Positions 1 through 8,050 of a stretch of DNA of 64,000 nt are shown here, one piece after another. Below the pieces are notes generated by a model. It was not told the origin of the DNA. It saw only the letters and a list, made by a program, of their open reading frames with translations, and ran no database searches. Within the stretch, counting starts at the first letter, position 1. Every line of letters begins with the position of its first letter. A program made the position numbers and the translations under genes. The DNA is taken from NCBI RefSeq assembly GCF_002019595.1, contig NZ_KV917369.1, positions 4,170,624-4,234,623 of the forward strand, read 5' to 3'. The stretch comes from Priestia abyssalis. GTDB taxonomy: Bacteria; Bacillota; Bacilli; Bacillales; Bacillaceae_H.

Positions 1-467
1 GGATTGTTCGGATGGCAAACCCATAATGCATCAACTAGCGGAATGGCATCAAGTAGTAAGCTCAAAGACCATTTCCATCCTTCTTTCTCCTCTAACGGAA
101 CCGACATCACCTGGCACCCGAACGCTTCACACGCCTGGCGATACTCGACAAATGTCGGTTCAACAATTGCCGATTTTTTACCTGCTAACGAGCTTGCAAT
201 GAGAAAGAATGCTTCAGCCGCTCCATTTGTCACAAGTATTTCATCCGGCTCAACAAACAATCGGGACGCAAGCCCGTTCGTTAACGATTCCGCTCTGACA
301 GATGGATAAGCAAATGCAGATTCTTTCCATTCCGGCCATGATCGAACAATCGACTCAGGTGTACCAAGCGGATTAATATTTACACTAAAATCCAGCAAGC
401 TCTCCTTCTCGCTTACTTTCAATTGCTGCAGTAATGCATGCGGATTAGCTCCATGTGAGGGCAGCAA
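1..467 (-). CDS. cobD: Threonine-phosphate decarboxylase, N-terminal part (runs off the window)
   Basis: PLP-dependent aminotransferase-fold enzyme that decarboxylates L-threonine-phosphate to the aminopropanol-phosphate arm of cobalamin. About 155 residues are visible. The start HGANPHALLQQL, then DFSVNINPLG near residue 30 and WVCHPNNP at the window edge, are typical of the CobD/HisC-like family; the last corresponds to the CxPNNP cofactor-pocket motif. The start is a TTG at 467, seven bases after a strong GGAGGT, and it overlaps the 3' end of cbiB by 23 bases, so translation is probably coupled. It is the fourth gene of the B12 operon. The PLP lysine lies outside the window. Confidence 0.88.
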   Translation of the reverse strand, partial: MLPSHGANPHALLQQLKVSEKESLLDFSVNINPLGTPESIVRSWPEWKESAFAYPSVRAESLTNGLASRLFVEPDEILVTNGAAEAFFLIASSLAGKKSAIVEPTFVEYRQACEAFGCQVMSVPLEEKEGWKWSLSLLLDAIPLVDALWVCHPNN

Positions 468-1431
468 TAATAACACCTCCTAAACTAACAAAAAAGAACA
501 CAAACCCATAAACGGTGCGTCTCATGATTTCAATAGACTGCTCAATCGTCCCGGTTGACACCTCATTAACCGGGTCGCCGATTCTTGGACGATGAGAAGC
601 TATGCCTTGATAGGTATTTGTTCCTCCTAATTGGATTCCCAATAAAGCAGCCATGGCACTTTCCCCATATCCGCTGTTAGGGCTCGGGTGTTTCCGGGCA
701 TCACGTCTGATGATGGAAAAAACACGAGTAAGGGAAAAGGGGCTTCTGATGACGTTCATCATAGCCATAACGAGGGCAGTCATCCGGCTTGGTATATAAT
801 TCAAGACATCATCGCATTTGGCACTGAAATAGCCAAATTCTCCATATCGTTCGTTTTTATATCCTACCATTGAATCACATGTATTGATTGCCCGATAAAA
901 TAAAGCAAGCGGGCCCCCGCCTATAAACGCAAAAAAGAGAGGTGCCGTTACCCCGTCGCTCGTATTCTCGGCTACCGTCTCGACAGCTGCCCTTGCGATT
1001 TCCTGTTGAGTCAAGCGATCTGTGTCACGGCCAACGATCATTCCCACTTCTTTTCGTGCCGTCTCCATATCTTCCAAAGCCAGCGGGCGTGCTACATTCA
1101 TCGCTGCTTCAGCAAGAGACCTTGGAGCAATTGTTGTATAAATTAATATAGCTTCTATTAAAATACCAATAAACAAATGAAGCTGATAGTTAGCATAAAC
1201 AAGCGCTCCTGCCACCCCTATTGTCCAGAATGCCATGCTTATAACAAGTAAAGATCCTTTCACTTTCTTCTTTTTCCCTTTATTCAATCGCTGATCCATC
1301 CAGGAAATCCATCGGCCGAACCATCGAACGGGATGAGGCCAATGATGCGGATCCCCCAATAGGTGATCGAATAATAGAGCGAGTGTAATCGATACGATTC
1401 GAGTCAATATGATTAAAGCCAAACCTTCCAT
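445..1431 (-). CDS. cbiB: Adenosylcobinamide-phosphate synthase
   Basis: Integral membrane enzyme that joins adenosylcobyric acid to the aminopropanol arm made by CobD, giving adenosylcobinamide (phosphate). At 328 residues it has the family's usual length. The N-terminal signature DHLLGDPHHWPHPVRW is at about residues 23-38, and several hydrophobic helices follow, with the last at the C-terminus. It sits 7 bases downstream of cbiZ and overlaps cobD, so it belongs to the riboswitch-headed operon. Some Bacillaceae annotations call this family cobD, which invites confusion with the decarboxylase next door. Confidence 0.95.
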   Translation of the reverse strand: MEGLALIILTRIVSITLALLFDHLLGDPHHWPHPVRWFGRWISWMDQRLNKGKKKKVKGSLLVISMAFWTIGVAGALVYANYQLHLFIGILIEAILIYTTIAPRSLAEAAMNVARPLALEDMETARKEVGMIVGRDTDRLTQQEIARAAVETVAENTSDGVTAPLFFAFIGGGPLALFYRAINTCDSMVGYKNERYGEFGYFSAKCDDVLNYIPSRMTALVMAMMNVIRSPFSLTRVFSIIRRDARKHPSPNSGYGESAMAALLGIQLGGTNTYQGIASHRPRIGDPVNEVSTGTIEQSIEIMRRTVYGFVFFFVSLGGVIIAALTWS

Positions 1432-1438
1432 GTTTTCC

Positions 1439-2107
1439 TCACCTTTCCCCTAACGCCTTCCACAAGCTTGTATAAACCAATTGTGCCACCGCTCTGCCCA
1501 GTGGTGTAATCGAACCGCCATATGTATGCATAGGACCCTTTTGACTTGCAGCAACACAGATGCTGTCAGTGGATGTGCCGGTTGCACTCGTATGTGTATG
1601 CGGATCTTTGACACCAAGCTCCATAAGCGCTTTTGCCTTTGCCTCTGTAGCACTGATGAATGTTTGCAAAAAAGCAGATTCGGTCAGCGTACCTTCTATA
1701 AAGAAAAACATGTTGATTGTTCCTGACTGGATTGGATTCCCGAAATTCTGTTTTCTCGTAATATCAACCGCATTTCCTACCCCCGCCGTAACGACAGATG
1801 TTATGATCGTATCATCTTCATGCCATGTTAAAATGATACGGCGATACAATGGAACAGCCGTCATAAGTCCAACTATGTCCTCTATTTTGAATTCTTTTCT
1901 TTTTAAAAATTCGGTAAATTCCTTTTTCGGTTCCTCAGAATCATAGTCTTTATGCACATACCGGTTGTAATAAGTATCCACCCATCTTACTCCATCTCCT
2001 AATACGCCGGAGCTGTATGTATAGTACAATGATGATGTTTTCATCACAAGAACGTCAGAGCTTTCCAAAACGGAAACAGTAGAAAAAGGGGACAGCCCTT
2101 CGCTCAT
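1439..2107 (-). CDS. cbiZ: Adenosylcobinamide amidohydrolase
   Basis: Salvage enzyme that removes the aminopropanol arm from adenosylcobinamide or pseudo-B12 to yield adenosylcobyric acid, which CbiB can then rebuild. The protein has 222 residues. Family motifs seen are TAGVGNA near the middle, HTHTSATGTSTDS, and YGGSITPLGRAVAQ close to the C-terminus. It lies between btuF and cbiB with short spacers (28 and 7 bases). Having CbiZ next to CbiB and CobD fits remodelling of imported corrinoids rather than full de novo synthesis; that reading is inference. Confidence 0.93.
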   Translation of the reverse strand: MSEGLSPFSTVSVLESSDVLVMKTSSLYYTYSSGVLGDGVRWVDTYYNRYVHKDYDSEEPKKEFTEFLKRKEFKIEDIVGLMTAVPLYRRIILTWHEDDTIITSVVTAGVGNAVDITRKQNFGNPIQSGTINMFFFIEGTLTESAFLQTFISATEAKAKALMELGVKDPHTHTSATGTSTDSICVAASQKGPMHTYGGSITPLGRAVAQLVYTSLWKALGER

Positions 2108-2135
2108 AAAAGGAGAAAGCTGTCCCCGTTGCTTC

Positions 2136-3113
2136 TTAATTGTACACCTCTGGATAAACGGCTTTCGCCAACTCTTGCAATCCTTCTGTTAAACGCGGAC
2201 CGGAACGAGTGACTTTATCGGAGTCGACATCCACGACCTTTTTCTCTTTCACAGCTGTGACATTTTGCCATGCAGGGCGTTTTAATACTTTTTGCGCTGC
2301 CTCTTTATCGTAATATCCGTATGTTGTTACGATGACATCGGGATTTAATTGAACCGCTTTTTCTTCTGACATCATCACCCATCCCGTTTCACTGCCCGCC
2401 GCATTTTTCGCGCCGATCATCGTCAACATTTCATCCATGAATGTGCCTTTTCCTGTCGTATAAATCTCAGGTTCTCCCGAAACCTCAACCCATACGACTT
2501 TTCGGTCTTTTTCTTCGATGGTACTTGCTTTTTCCGCAATTTCAGCAACTTCAGCTTTCATATCATCAACCATTTTTTCCGCCTCTACTTGCTTTCCTGT
2601 CAAGGCTCCCATCGTGGTGATGGAATTGTATACTTGTTCAAATGAAGTAGCATCTTCAATAACAAACACTTTAACTCCTGCATCCTCCAGTTGCTTAAAT
2701 GCATCAGGAGAACTTCCCATCGCCGATCCATGAGCAAATACGACATCAGGCTGGAGGGAAACGACTTTCTCCACATTGACGGCCATATCCCCCACTTTTT
2801 CTTTTTCTAATGCCTCTTTCGGGTAATTGTCATAATTTGAGACCCCTACGATTTCATCGTTCAACCCTAATTCAAACAACACTTCTGTATTACTCGGTAT
2901 AAGTGATACAATTTTCTTCGGCTTTTCTTCAATCGTGATATCCTCACCACGTGCATCTTTCATCGTTACCGGAAAGCCTTGCTCGCTGTTCACTTCTGTC
3001 TGTTTCGTTTCTTGTCCCTGTTTCGTTTCACTCTTCTCTGTCGCTGGACCGCATGCTCCTAAAAACACCGTCAGAGCTACAAACAGCATGAATAATCTCA
3101 TCTGTTTCAACAA
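2136..3113 (-). CDS. btuF: Vitamin B12 ABC-importer substrate-binding lipoprotein
   Basis: Extracellular solute-binding protein for cobalamin or cobinamide. A signal peptide ends in the lipobox L-G-A-C, with Cys21 as the predicted lipidated residue. A charged linker follows, and then a class III binding fold from about residue 65 with the typical KKIVSLIPSNTEVLFELG start. The start is a TTG (TTG-TTG pair at 3116-3111) after GGAGGG. It is first in the operon, behind the cobalamin riboswitch. The usual permease and ATPase genes (btuC, btuD) do not follow it; the next gene is cbiZ. They may lie beyond cobD, outside the window. Confidence 0.92.
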   Translation of the reverse strand: MLKQMRLFMLFVALTVFLGACGPATEKSETKQGQETKQTEVNSEQGFPVTMKDARGEDITIEEKPKKIVSLIPSNTEVLFELGLNDEIVGVSNYDNYPKEALEKEKVGDMAVNVEKVVSLQPDVVFAHGSAMGSSPDAFKQLEDAGVKVFVIEDATSFEQVYNSITTMGALTGKQVEAEKMVDDMKAEVAEIAEKASTIEEKDRKVVWVEVSGEPEIYTTGKGTFMDEMLTMIGAKNAAGSETGWVMMSEEKAVQLNPDVIVTTYGYYDKEAAQKVLKRPAWQNVTAVKEKKVVDVDSDKVTRSGPRLTEGLQELAKAVYPEVYN

Positions 3114-3129
3114 GATGAATCCCTCCTCT

Positions 3130-3164
3130 AAAATAAAAAAACCTTGCTTTCAAAAAAGCAAAGC
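3130..3164 (-). terminator. Intrinsic terminator in the btuF leader
   Basis: On the minus strand, CTTTGCTTT pairs with AAAGCAAGG (9 pairs, one G-U) and a run of T follows. It lies between the cobalamin riboswitch and btuF, so it is the likely attenuator that ends transcription when AdoCbl is bound. Confidence 0.7.
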
Positions 3165-3267
3165 AGTTGCGATCATCGCCCGATATGTATAATGACTCCC
3201 AATAAGTCCAAGCACGACTCTCCGCATACCTGCTCCCTTTCCTCGAAGGCTTTACAGATTACTACAA

Positions 3268-3440
3268 CAAGGCAGGTCTCCTGACTTACACCTTTTCCTC
3301 GCTCCCCTTCCCATCAGCCTCGACTGACAGTGGCATATGGTGCGATATAAATGATCACAGTGGCGGGACCGCGTTGGATTTTCACCAATCTTCCCTTTTA
3401 ACCTAAGAATGGTTCCATTCGTTAGGACCTCATTGCCAAG
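3268..3440 (-). ncRNA. Adenosylcobalamin riboswitch
   Basis: The minus strand carries the conserved cobalamin-riboswitch words in order: GGTGAAAATCC, then CCCGCCACTGT, then the second GCCACTG, and finally AAGTCAGGAGACCTGCC at the 3' end (3271-3287 on the plus strand). A GGCAATGAGG arm near 3430 can close the structure. It heads the btuF-cbiZ-cbiB-cobD operon, whose genes are all corrinoid-related, and a terminator lies between it and btuF. Expected behaviour is repression when AdoCbl is plentiful. Confidence 0.95.
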
Positions 3441-3651
3441 CTATTCAATTTCACCATATTAGTATAGCGCACAAGGGGCAGATTGCAAATCTTTTCTTCA
3501 CCCTATGCTATTTGTTATATGGCATTAGTCGACAGCAACCTTCCCGCCTTTCTCGTAAGAAATAATGTTAAATGAATATTTTTACATAACATTAACCATT
3601 TTTTAACTTTTAACTGCTATAATAGCCTTGTAAAAAAAGGGAGGAAAGCTA

Positions 3652-4356
3652 TTGGATTTATCATTTAACATCTTCCGTGTGCTTCATATTGCAGCTGGTT
3701 TTGCCGCATTATTTCTTTTATGGATTCCTATTATCACGAAAAAAGGGGGAAAACTTCATAATCAATCCGGTTGGGTTTACGTATGGGCGATGGCTCTTGT
3801 CTCTTTTTCTGCTTTTTATATGGGGATATACCGTATTTTCTTTGACGCTAATCCCGCTCCTGAACGTATTTCCTTTTCATGGTTTCTTATTTTTATCGCT
3901 TTATTAAGCGCCGCTTCTTCGTATTACGGCATACGTGTCCTGCGTCATAAAAAGCGAACGGAACGTCACCGCCACCCGCTTGATTTATTCGTTTCCTTGT
4001 TATTATTATGTTCGGGAGCAGGAATTTCTCTTTATGGTTTGATTAACGGCTTGGCCCTTATTACATACTTCCCCCTAATCGGAATCTTCGTGGCTTTGAC
4101 CCAGCTGATGTACTGGTTCCGGCCTCCCGTTCGTAAGATGCATTGGCTGTTTGAGCATTTCAGCGGCATGTTCACTTGCTGCATCTCGACCGTTACGGCT
4201 TTTTTAGTATTCGGTGCTCCCCGTTTATTGGACATTGAAAGTCAAAATATGCTGTTATGGTTTCTGCCTACCATTTTATTTGTACCGCTTATAATTGGCT
4301 TTTCTGTTCATTACAGCCGAAGATACAATCCTTCGAAAAAAAGTTTAAAAGGTTAA
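3652..4356 (+). CDS. Multipass membrane protein, DUF2306-like
   Basis: A 234-residue membrane protein with about seven hydrophobic segments. The N-terminal pattern, HIAAGFAALFLLWIPIITKKGGK followed by LHNQSGWVYVWAM, resembles the DUF2306 group of predicted membrane proteins; the function is unknown. The start is TTG at 3652, five to eight bases after GGGAGGAAAG. A TATAAT sits at 3618-3623, but I see no good -35 at normal spacing. It is a single gene, diverging from the B12 operon. The C-terminus is basic and probably cytoplasmic. Confidence 0.8.
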   Translation: MDLSFNIFRVLHIAAGFAALFLLWIPIITKKGGKLHNQSGWVYVWAMALVSFSAFYMGIYRIFFDANPAPERISFSWFLIFIALLSAASSYYGIRVLRHKKRTERHRHPLDLFVSLLLLCSGAGISLYGLINGLALITYFPLIGIFVALTQLMYWFRPPVRKMHWLFEHFSGMFTCCISTVTAFLVFGAPRLLDIESQNMLLWFLPTILFVPLIIGFSVHYSRRYNPSKKSLKG

Positions 4357-4362
4357 AAAAAG

Positions 4363-4396
4363 AGGTCAAAAGGATTTTTTTTCATCCTTTTGACCT
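4363..4396. terminator. Hairpin terminator, T-rich on the minus strand
   Basis: AGGTCAAAAGGAT pairs perfectly with ATCCTTTTGACCT across an 8-base loop. The tail is T-rich only on the minus strand (CTCTTTTTTT), so it ends minus-strand transcription best, though it also lies just after the plus-strand gene ending at 4356. Confidence 0.7.
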
Positions 4397-4554
4397 ACTC
4401 TTCTGAACAATCTTCTCTGCCTTTTTATATGAATAATTGAATCTCCCGCACCACATAAAGGGATGTTGTGACAATAAACATCCCTTGGCCGATGGCAAGG
4501 CATGAATTGTAATGTCAATACATCCAACACTGTTTACTTCATTGTCACATCTCC

Positions 4555-4698
4555 TTAAGGATTGCAGTCCGGCGTACAATCACAATCAGGGCCGCAGTCA
4601 AAATCCGGCTTCTTTTTGCCGCCGCCATATTGGTCGACAGTACCATCAGGCCGATTATCATCACCGTTAAAATGAGCGTCAATAAAATAAAAAACAAT
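4555..4698 (-). CDS. Possible small Cys/Asp-rich protein, non-standard start
   Basis: An open frame of 47 codons with tail GPDCDCTPDCNP and a polar middle (NGDDNRPDGTVDQYGGGKKK) that looks protein-like. The only start I see after the upstream stop is ATT at 4698, five bases from GGGGAG; rare ATT starts are known for infC. An overlapping +1 frame, starting with TTG, would encode a hydrophobic peptide and is the alternative. Downstream is the minus-strand terminator at 4363-4396. The call rests on composition and the ribosome site only. Confidence 0.3.
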   Translation of the reverse strand: MVFYFIDAHFNGDDNRPDGTVDQYGGGKKKPDFDCGPDCDCTPDCNP

Positions 4699-4832
4699 GC
4701 CCTCTCCCCTAACAAACGTTTACTATATTCATTAAATCTCGTTTTGTTAAAATATTCAATCGGATTTTAGGTCATGCCTTTTGTCTTAAATACAGCTGAA
4801 AGTCAACACCTTTGTTTAATAAAGCCTTCCAA

Positions 4833-4870
4833 CAAAAAAAGACCTTCCTTAAGTTTCCTAAAGAAGATCT
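4833..4870 (-). terminator. Terminator after the thioredoxin-like gene
   Basis: On the minus strand AGATCTTCTTTA pairs with TAAGGAAGGTCT (two G-U pairs), followed by TTTTTTT, 13 bases after the stop codon at 4884. Confidence 0.8.
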
Positions 4871-4883
4871 CAATCATTTTTGC

Positions 4884-5198
4884 TTATACCTGTTTTAAAA
4901 ACTCTCTTACCGCATCTGCTGTTTTGGCATTTGCACTATGTAAATGAGCCAGCTTTTCACCATTCTTGAATACTAGTAAAGATGGAATTCCCATGACATT
5001 TTGCTCTTCGGAAATCTCCGGAAACTCATCACGGTCAATTTTAAACCATTGTTTATCTTTATGTTCAGCTACGATTTCATCGATGAACATATCCAGACGC
5101 TTGCAATCCGGACACCAAGTTGTCGTGAAAATACCTACTGTTAACTCACCTTGAGCGATTTGCTCACGATATTGTTGTTCTTCTTTAATTTGATTCAT
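4884..5198 (-). CDS. Thioredoxin-family protein (CPDC active site)
   Basis: A 104-residue single thioredoxin domain. The redox motif is W-C29-P-D-C32, and the cis-proline loop is GIPSLLVF near residue 72. CPDC is not the thioredoxin CGPC and is found in divergent thioredoxin-like proteins, so the redox potential and partner may differ. There is no signal peptide, so it is probably cytoplasmic. A good ribosome site (GGAGGGAAAACG) precedes the ATG. It is transcribed alone and ends at a strong terminator. Confidence 0.88.
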   Translation of the reverse strand: MNQIKEEQQYREQIAQGELTVGIFTTTWCPDCKRLDMFIDEIVAEHKDKQWFKIDRDEFPEISEEQNVMGIPSLLVFKNGEKLAHLHSANAKTADAVREFLKQV

Positions 5199-5326
5199 CG
5201 TTTTCCCTCCGTTTATCAGATTATAATTTTATACTTCATTAACTGGCAGTCAAATCCCCACTGAATGAAGCTTCACTTTATTATAATCATTGGATTCTTC
5301 GTTCTCAAAATATTTGTTTCACCCGT

Positions 5327-5818
5327 TTAACTTTTTTTAAAGAACGTCTGAAGCGAAATCGTTTCCGATGTTGTCCTTCGTTTTTTCCATGTAAAGAAAA
5401 CAAAAAGACCCATCAGACAAGTTAAACTTACGGCTGAATCAAGCAGCACATCCACAAATCGCCCGCTTCTTCCCACCACAAAAAACTGGTGTACTTCATC
5501 GGTAAAAGCAAAAAACGTCGTCCATAACCACGCATTGACATAGCGCATTTTTGTCTCTTTCATATTCATCAACATAAAAATCGTCAGTAATGAAAAAAAA
5601 ACGACATGTCCCAGCTTATGGAGAATGAAATCTTTTTGGACAACATTCATCCACGGAAAATAAAAGACACTTTCCTTGTCCAGTAAAAAGGCAAGAGTTA
5701 CACCCTCTTCATATTGCGGCTTATTGATCCATGTTGAAGGATCGGATACGACCAAATGAGGAGTATTCGAAAATTGGATAATCCCAAGCATCGTCAGCCA
5801 TAATAACCACTTTTTCAT
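5327..5818 (-). CDS. VanZ-like family membrane protein
   Basis: A 163-residue protein with about four membrane segments. VanZ-like features are present: HKLGHVVFFSLLTIFM in the middle, then TDEVHQFFVVGRSGRFVDVLLDSA. The DE-HQ-F-GR-DVLLD pattern is the family hallmark. VanZ itself gives low-level teicoplanin resistance, but most homologues have no known role. The gene stands alone, with GGAGGAGT just before the ATG. Confidence 0.88.
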   Translation of the reverse strand: MKKWLLWLTMLGIIQFSNTPHLVVSDPSTWINKPQYEEGVTLAFLLDKESVFYFPWMNVVQKDFILHKLGHVVFFSLLTIFMLMNMKETKMRYVNAWLWTTFFAFTDEVHQFFVVGRSGRFVDVLLDSAVSLTCLMGLFVFFTWKKRRTTSETISLQTFFKKS

Positions 5819-6021
5819 TAGTTACTCCTCCTCTTAACATGTCGATTATTCATTGTCCCATTGTACAAAACGGGAATAGGCGATGCAAGTCTCTCTATAT
5901 AGTATTCATACCCTAGCCTTCATAGAAGAATGCCCCCCTGCTGCTTTTATGCTTGTCTCACCGCTATCTCTCCGTGAGCATGCAGTTTCTCTTTACATGT
6001 TCAGCCAGTTACTCTAATATC

Positions 6022-6063
6022 AAAAAAAGACTCAAAAAGCAGAGATCATATGCTTTTTGAGTC
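6022..6063 (-). terminator. Terminator after the repeat-rich coat-like gene
   Basis: GACTCAAAAAGCA (6029-6041) pairs perfectly with TGCTTTTTGAGTC (6051-6063). On the minus strand it is followed by TCTTTTTTTG, 13 bases after the stop of the gene at 6076. Confidence 0.88.
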
Positions 6064-6075
6064 ACCTTTATTATA

Positions 6076-6474
6076 TTAGAGCATGTGGCGGCGGTTTATC
6101 ATATTCGGCATCATGTTCATTGGCTGGCCTTGCATCATCATGTCCATATCGTCCATCATGTCATCATCCATCATCGGCTGACCTTGCATCATCGGCTGAC
6201 CTTGCATCATCGGCTGGCCTTGCATCATCGGCTGGCCTTGCATCATCGGCTGGCCTTGCATCATCGGCTGGCCTTGCATCATCGGCTGGCCTTGCATCAT
6301 CGGCTGGCCTTGCATCATCGACGGCATATTCATATAAGGCATTTGCATTCCATAATAGCCGCCATGATGCGGCATATAAGGCATTCCCATTCCCTGCATA
6401 TGGACATAATGCCCACACCCGCATGGGCTTTGACCATAATAAGGATTCATCCAGCCTTGATAACCATTTCTCAT
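6076..6474 (-). CDS. Met/Gln/Gly/Pro-rich repeat protein, probably spore coat
   Basis: A 132-residue low-complexity protein. The N-terminal 55 residues are rich in Tyr, Met, Gly and His with a CGCGHY patch. Eight MMQGQP hexapeptides follow, then an acidic DDDMMDDMDMM linker, one further MQGQP unit and a basic end. The ATG has a good ribosome site (GGAAGGAG, 8-base spacing) and a clean terminator follows, which favours a real gene. Spore coat and crust proteins of bacilli often look like this, but I recognise no defined family. Unit number is likely to vary between strains. Confidence 0.7.
   Translation of the reverse strand: MRNGYQGWMNPYYGQSPCGCGHYVHMQGMGMPYMPHHGGYYGMQMPYMNMPSMMQGQPMMQGQPMMQGQPMMQGQPMMQGQPMMQGQPMMQGQPMMQGQPMMDDDMMDDMDMMMQGQPMNMMPNMINRRHML
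6173..6318. repeat. 18-bp tandem repeat inside the coat-like gene
   Basis: Eight near-identical copies of an 18-base unit (plus strand CATCATCGGCTGGCCTTG, with GACCTTG in the first two copies). The unit is a multiple of three and lacks stops in most frames, so long false frames appear on both strands here. Confidence 0.95.
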
Positions 6475-6582
6475 TATGTTGGCTCCTTCCGTTTGTCAGT
6501 ACAGAATACACTATTCGAACTGTGCAAAAATAGGAATTCGTCCCGGTTAAATTAGGCAGTTTCCCCCCTACTAAATACAGTT

Positions 6583-6606
6583 GGGACACGGATGTGACCG
6601 TGTCCC
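6583..6606. terminator. Hairpin after the histidine-phosphatase gene
   Basis: GGGACACGG pairs perfectly with CCGTGTCCC. The T-run (ATTTTTTC) lies on the plus-strand side; the minus-strand tail is weak. It may be the 3' end of the gene stopping at 6613, but polarity is not ideal. Confidence 0.45.
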
Positions 6607-6612
6607 ATTTTT

Positions 6613-7230
6613 TCACTGCCCCTTTCCATTGAGAAGGGGATAATGATTTTCTTCTGGCTGAACATATGTCGTGCAACAAAAATGGATCCAGCTCGGTGGA
6701 TATTCCCCTTGCCACCCTTTTTTAATAAGCTCCTTTGCTACCATCATATTAAAAATACCATGCCCGACTACTACCACTTTCCCATGTATTCTGGCGTATT
6801 CCATCAATGTGTCGCTTGCTTTTTCAGCTCTCCTTCTTGCCTGGCGAAAAGTTTCATTCTTCCCTCCATACCCGGCCATCCAAAGAAAACGAAACAAAAC
6901 CGTCCAACTATGCGGCTGCAAGCGAATGAATGAAGGTATTCCCTCTATCATAGGCAGTTCGGCTTCCCGAAACATTTTGGATTGAATTGTCTTTTTTTCA
7001 ATTCCTGATAAAAGCAAGCGTGTAGACTCTATAGCGCGTACAAGCGAACTTGTGATGATAACCGGGGACTCCTGGCATTTACGAATGGTATCAAGCGGTA
7101 CAACAGGCTCTTGCAGGATACCCATTCGATCATAACTTTTAACCCATTCTTTGAATTGCTTTGCACTGCAGTGTCCTTGACTTTTACAACACGATGGACC
7201 GTGGCGCACAAACGTTATCTCCACGAACAT
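6613..7230 (-). CDS. Histidine phosphatase family protein
   Basis: A 205-residue phosphoglycerate-mutase-fold protein. The N-terminal FVRHG (His9) supplies the phospho-accepting histidine, and VVVGHGIFNMM near residue 155 gives the second catalytic histidine. The central region (SPVIITSSLVRAIESTRLL) matches the S-x-L-x-R-A-x-E-T motif. Two cysteines follow directly (GPSCCKSQGHCS), which is unusual at that site. The substrate is unknown. The gene is monocistronic and sits between the coat-like gene and the YdjM-like gene. Confidence 0.85.
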   Translation of the reverse strand: MFVEITFVRHGPSCCKSQGHCSAKQFKEWVKSYDRMGILQEPVVPLDTIRKCQESPVIITSSLVRAIESTRLLLSGIEKKTIQSKMFREAELPMIEGIPSFIRLQPHSWTVLFRFLWMAGYGGKNETFRQARRRAEKASDTLMEYARIHGKVVVVGHGIFNMMVAKELIKKGWQGEYPPSWIHFCCTTYVQPEENHYPLLNGKGQ

Positions 7231-7380
7231 CTCTCCAGTCTTCTGTTTACTTATAAAACTGGACGATGCTTACAATTGTTTCATTCAACACGATTTTACC
7301 GAAAGGAATTAAGCTGCAGCGTGAAAATTGAAACATTCGCTAGTCTCACGTCCCAACATTCTTTAAGAAAAGAATCTTTA

Positions 7381-7863
7381 TTAAAGCAACTCTTTAGAAT
7401 AGACTAAATAAATGCTGGCAAAAATGGATGCGTAAAAAATGACCGTCTCCGAAAAACTCCCGGTTTCATAAGTGAGCGGAGATTTAAAGCGTTTTTTAGA
7501 CAGGGGGGACAATAATGGTACTCCTTTTCGCGAGAAAAAGTCCCCGACAATATGAAAGATATAACCCATGCTCATCCCTAGGACGAATGGATTCGGATAT
7601 GCTTTATACAAAAAAGAAAAACCAATCCATGCAAGTAAAGAATGAGTAAATCCTCTATGTCCAAACGCCTGTTTTATGAGTTTCGATAAACCGAACGTCC
7701 TTCTTCCAATATATGAACTCGGTTCATCAATATCAGGGATAAGGCTTCCCAAGGCAACCCCAAGCACATATGTAATCGTAAACGGTACATCCGTTGCGGC
7801 TGCTACTGCAGCGCCGCCAGCTATCGATGTAGCCACATGCGTGTGATACCTCATTTTTGTCAC
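7381..7863 (-). CDS. Membrane-bound metal-dependent hydrolase family (YdjM-like)
   Basis: A 160-residue membrane protein of the YdjM/DUF457 type. Metal-ligand motifs are H7-T-H9 at the N-terminus, GSLIPDIDEPSSYIGRR near residue 40, GHRGFTHSL near residue 70, and HIVGDFFSRKGVPLLSP near residue 105. In B. subtilis ydjM is part of the LexA regulon, although its biochemical role is unsettled. A candidate LexA box lies about 45 bases upstream, consistent with SOS control here. It ends next to a divergent phosphatase region without a shared operon. Confidence 0.85.
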   Translation of the reverse strand: MTKMRYHTHVATSIAGGAAVAAATDVPFTITYVLGVALGSLIPDIDEPSSYIGRRTFGLSKLIKQAFGHRGFTHSLLAWIGFSFLYKAYPNPFVLGMSMGYIFHIVGDFFSRKGVPLLSPLSKKRFKSPLTYETGSFSETVIFYASIFASIYLVYSKELL

Positions 7864-7907
7864 CTTCTTTCTTTATAATCATTTTAACTAGAGGGTCTAT
7901 CACAATA

Positions 7908-7921
7908 CACACATACGTTCC
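7908..7921 (-). promoter_or_regulatory. Candidate LexA box upstream of the YdjM-like gene
   Basis: The minus strand reads GGAACGTATGTGTG. Compared with the Bacillus consensus CGAACRNRYGTTYC, the GAAC half and the RNRY spacer match, and the second half has one core mismatch (GTG for GTT). It lies 45-58 bases before the start codon, where an operator would be expected. Confidence 0.5.
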
Positions 7922-8050
7922 CCTTAAGGTTCTACTATATGAGAAATGGCGCTACTTGTCAAAACCCTTCTCCAAATATCTCTTACAATCATAGCGAAAA
8001 CCACTATTTATCGTAAACAAAACGAAAGAATAACAAAGAGGATGACTAAA

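Noticed and set aside
4382-4579. A 65-codon minus-strand frame ending at the hairpin near 4390
   Set aside because: It overlaps the terminator stem and has no ribosome site; an alternative small frame at 4555-4698 looks more protein-like.
6173-6318. Regularly spaced repeats suggesting a CRISPR array
   Set aside because: The units are contiguous 18-mers with no spacers and encode a hexapeptide in frame.
6057-6555. Plus-strand frames of about 156-158 codons rich in Ala/Ser/Leu or His/Leu
   Set aside because: They are antisense shadows of the 18-base repeat, which lacks stops in most frames; no ribosome site, and the minus-strand gene has both ribosome site and terminator.
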